Part shown: piece by piece, positions 5,866-6,254 of the stretch | How positions within the stretch are numbered: position 1 is the first letter of the stretch | How the letters are laid out: each line of letters opens with the position of its first letter | Assembly (NCBI GenBank): GCA_023146675.1 | Contig: JAGLBQ010000057.1 | Coordinates: forward strand, 1 to 6,254 | Length of the DNA stretch: 6,254 nucleotides | Source of the DNA: Cocleimonas sp. | Lineage (GTDB): Bacteria; Pseudomonadota; Gammaproteobacteria; Thiotrichales; Thiotrichaceae | Reading direction: 5' to 3' | The notes under the pieces: model-generated | Told to the model about the DNA's origin: nothing | The model's database searches: none | Seen by the model: only the letters and a program-made list of their open reading frames with translations | Program-made: the position numbers and the translations under genes

Positions 5866-6254
5866 TTATGTTTTCTCTATCAGAGCGTAATAAAAGCCAT
5901 CCATTGCCGATTCATTGGGGAAAATTTGTCGTCCATAGTGTAGCCCATGCCCCCAGTCTGCTTCTATTTTTTGAATAACCGCATCCTCAGTCTGCTCTAT
6001 AAAGGCTGCCATTTGTTTTTCATTCTCATCAGGAAGGATAGAACATGTTGCATATAAGAGCTTTCCCTGTGGTTTTAATTTCGCCCACAAACTCGCTAAT
6101 AACTGCTGCTGTTGTTGTTGCAACCCTTTGATATCATCCGCACGACGTAGGCACTTTATATCAGGATGACGACGTATAACACCTGTTGCTGAACAAGGTG
6201 CATCCAGTAAAATACGATCAAATAGAAGCCCACCCGCCCATTGCTCTGTATTAG
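5866..6254 (-). CDS. rsmB: RsmB, 16S rRNA m5C967 methyltransferase (3' end only, about 129 residues visible)
   Basis: RsmB uses S-adenosylmethionine to methylate C967 of 16S rRNA. The frame is open to the right edge, so the gene starts outside the window; the TTG at 6123 is internal. Visible are the C-terminal motifs of the Fmu/NOL1/NOP2/Sun fold: FDRILLDAPCSATG with IRRHPDIK (motif IV, Cys codon at 6193-6195), LLYATCSILPDENE (motif VI, Cys codon at 6043-6045), and the C-terminal MDGFYYALIEK. Both cysteines used in m5C catalysis are present. Between them is a run of six Gln (just after 6123) where relatives have a variable helix; this looks harmless. In many gammaproteobacteria rsmB follows fmt, which may lie beyond the right edge. 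Two hairpins follow the stop, and the second is a good terminator. Confidence 0.95.
   Translation of the reverse strand, partial: NTEQWAGGLLFDRILLDAPCSATGVIRRHPDIKCLRRADDIKGLQQQQQQLLASLWAKLKPQGKLLYATCSILPDENEKQMAAFIEQTEDAVIQKIEADWGHGLHYGRQIFPNESAMDGFYYALIEKT

Overview
The window looks like part of a gammaproteobacterial chromosome of low to moderate GC (roughly 40% by eye). The evidence is a type II secretion (T2SS) gspD-gspE-gspF run, a lipopolysaccharide-core heptosyltransferase I (waaC) and a typical gammaproteobacterial RsmB. I cannot name the genus from the sequence.

Left half, plus strand: the 3' end of gspD (outer-membrane secretin) runs in from the left edge. It is followed 15 nt later by gspE (cytoplasmic assembly ATPase) and, after a 116-nt spacer, by gspF (inner-membrane platform protein). 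Together these supply the outer-membrane pore, the motor and the platform of one T2SS. No pseudopilin or gspL/gspM gene follows gspF. Instead there is a 191-nt spacer and a tRNA-Ser(GCU) gene with a plausible promoter and a strong intrinsic terminator. The rest of the T2SS must therefore lie elsewhere.

Middle, about 3925-4119: a convergent intergenic region. It holds the tRNA terminator, which is also terminator-shaped on the other strand, and a 128-bp segment bounded by similar inverted ends. That segment looks like a small non-autonomous mobile element or REP/BIME-type repeat, and its right end supplies the last sense codon and stop codon of waaC.

Right half, minus strand, in transcription order: the 3' end of rsmB (16S rRNA m5C967 methyltransferase) from the right edge, a bidirectional-shaped terminator, a secreted DUF302-family protein, and waaC, which begins with TTG. 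The terminator separates rsmB from the DUF302-waaC pair. That pair is 80 nt apart with no terminator seen between, so it may be co-transcribed.

Most genes here are ordinary housekeeping or secretion genes, and I found no clear novel multi-gene system. The least ordinary features are the long, basic, repeat-bearing C-terminal tail of the secretin, a near-leaderless promoter arrangement at gspF, and the inverted-repeat element against waaC.
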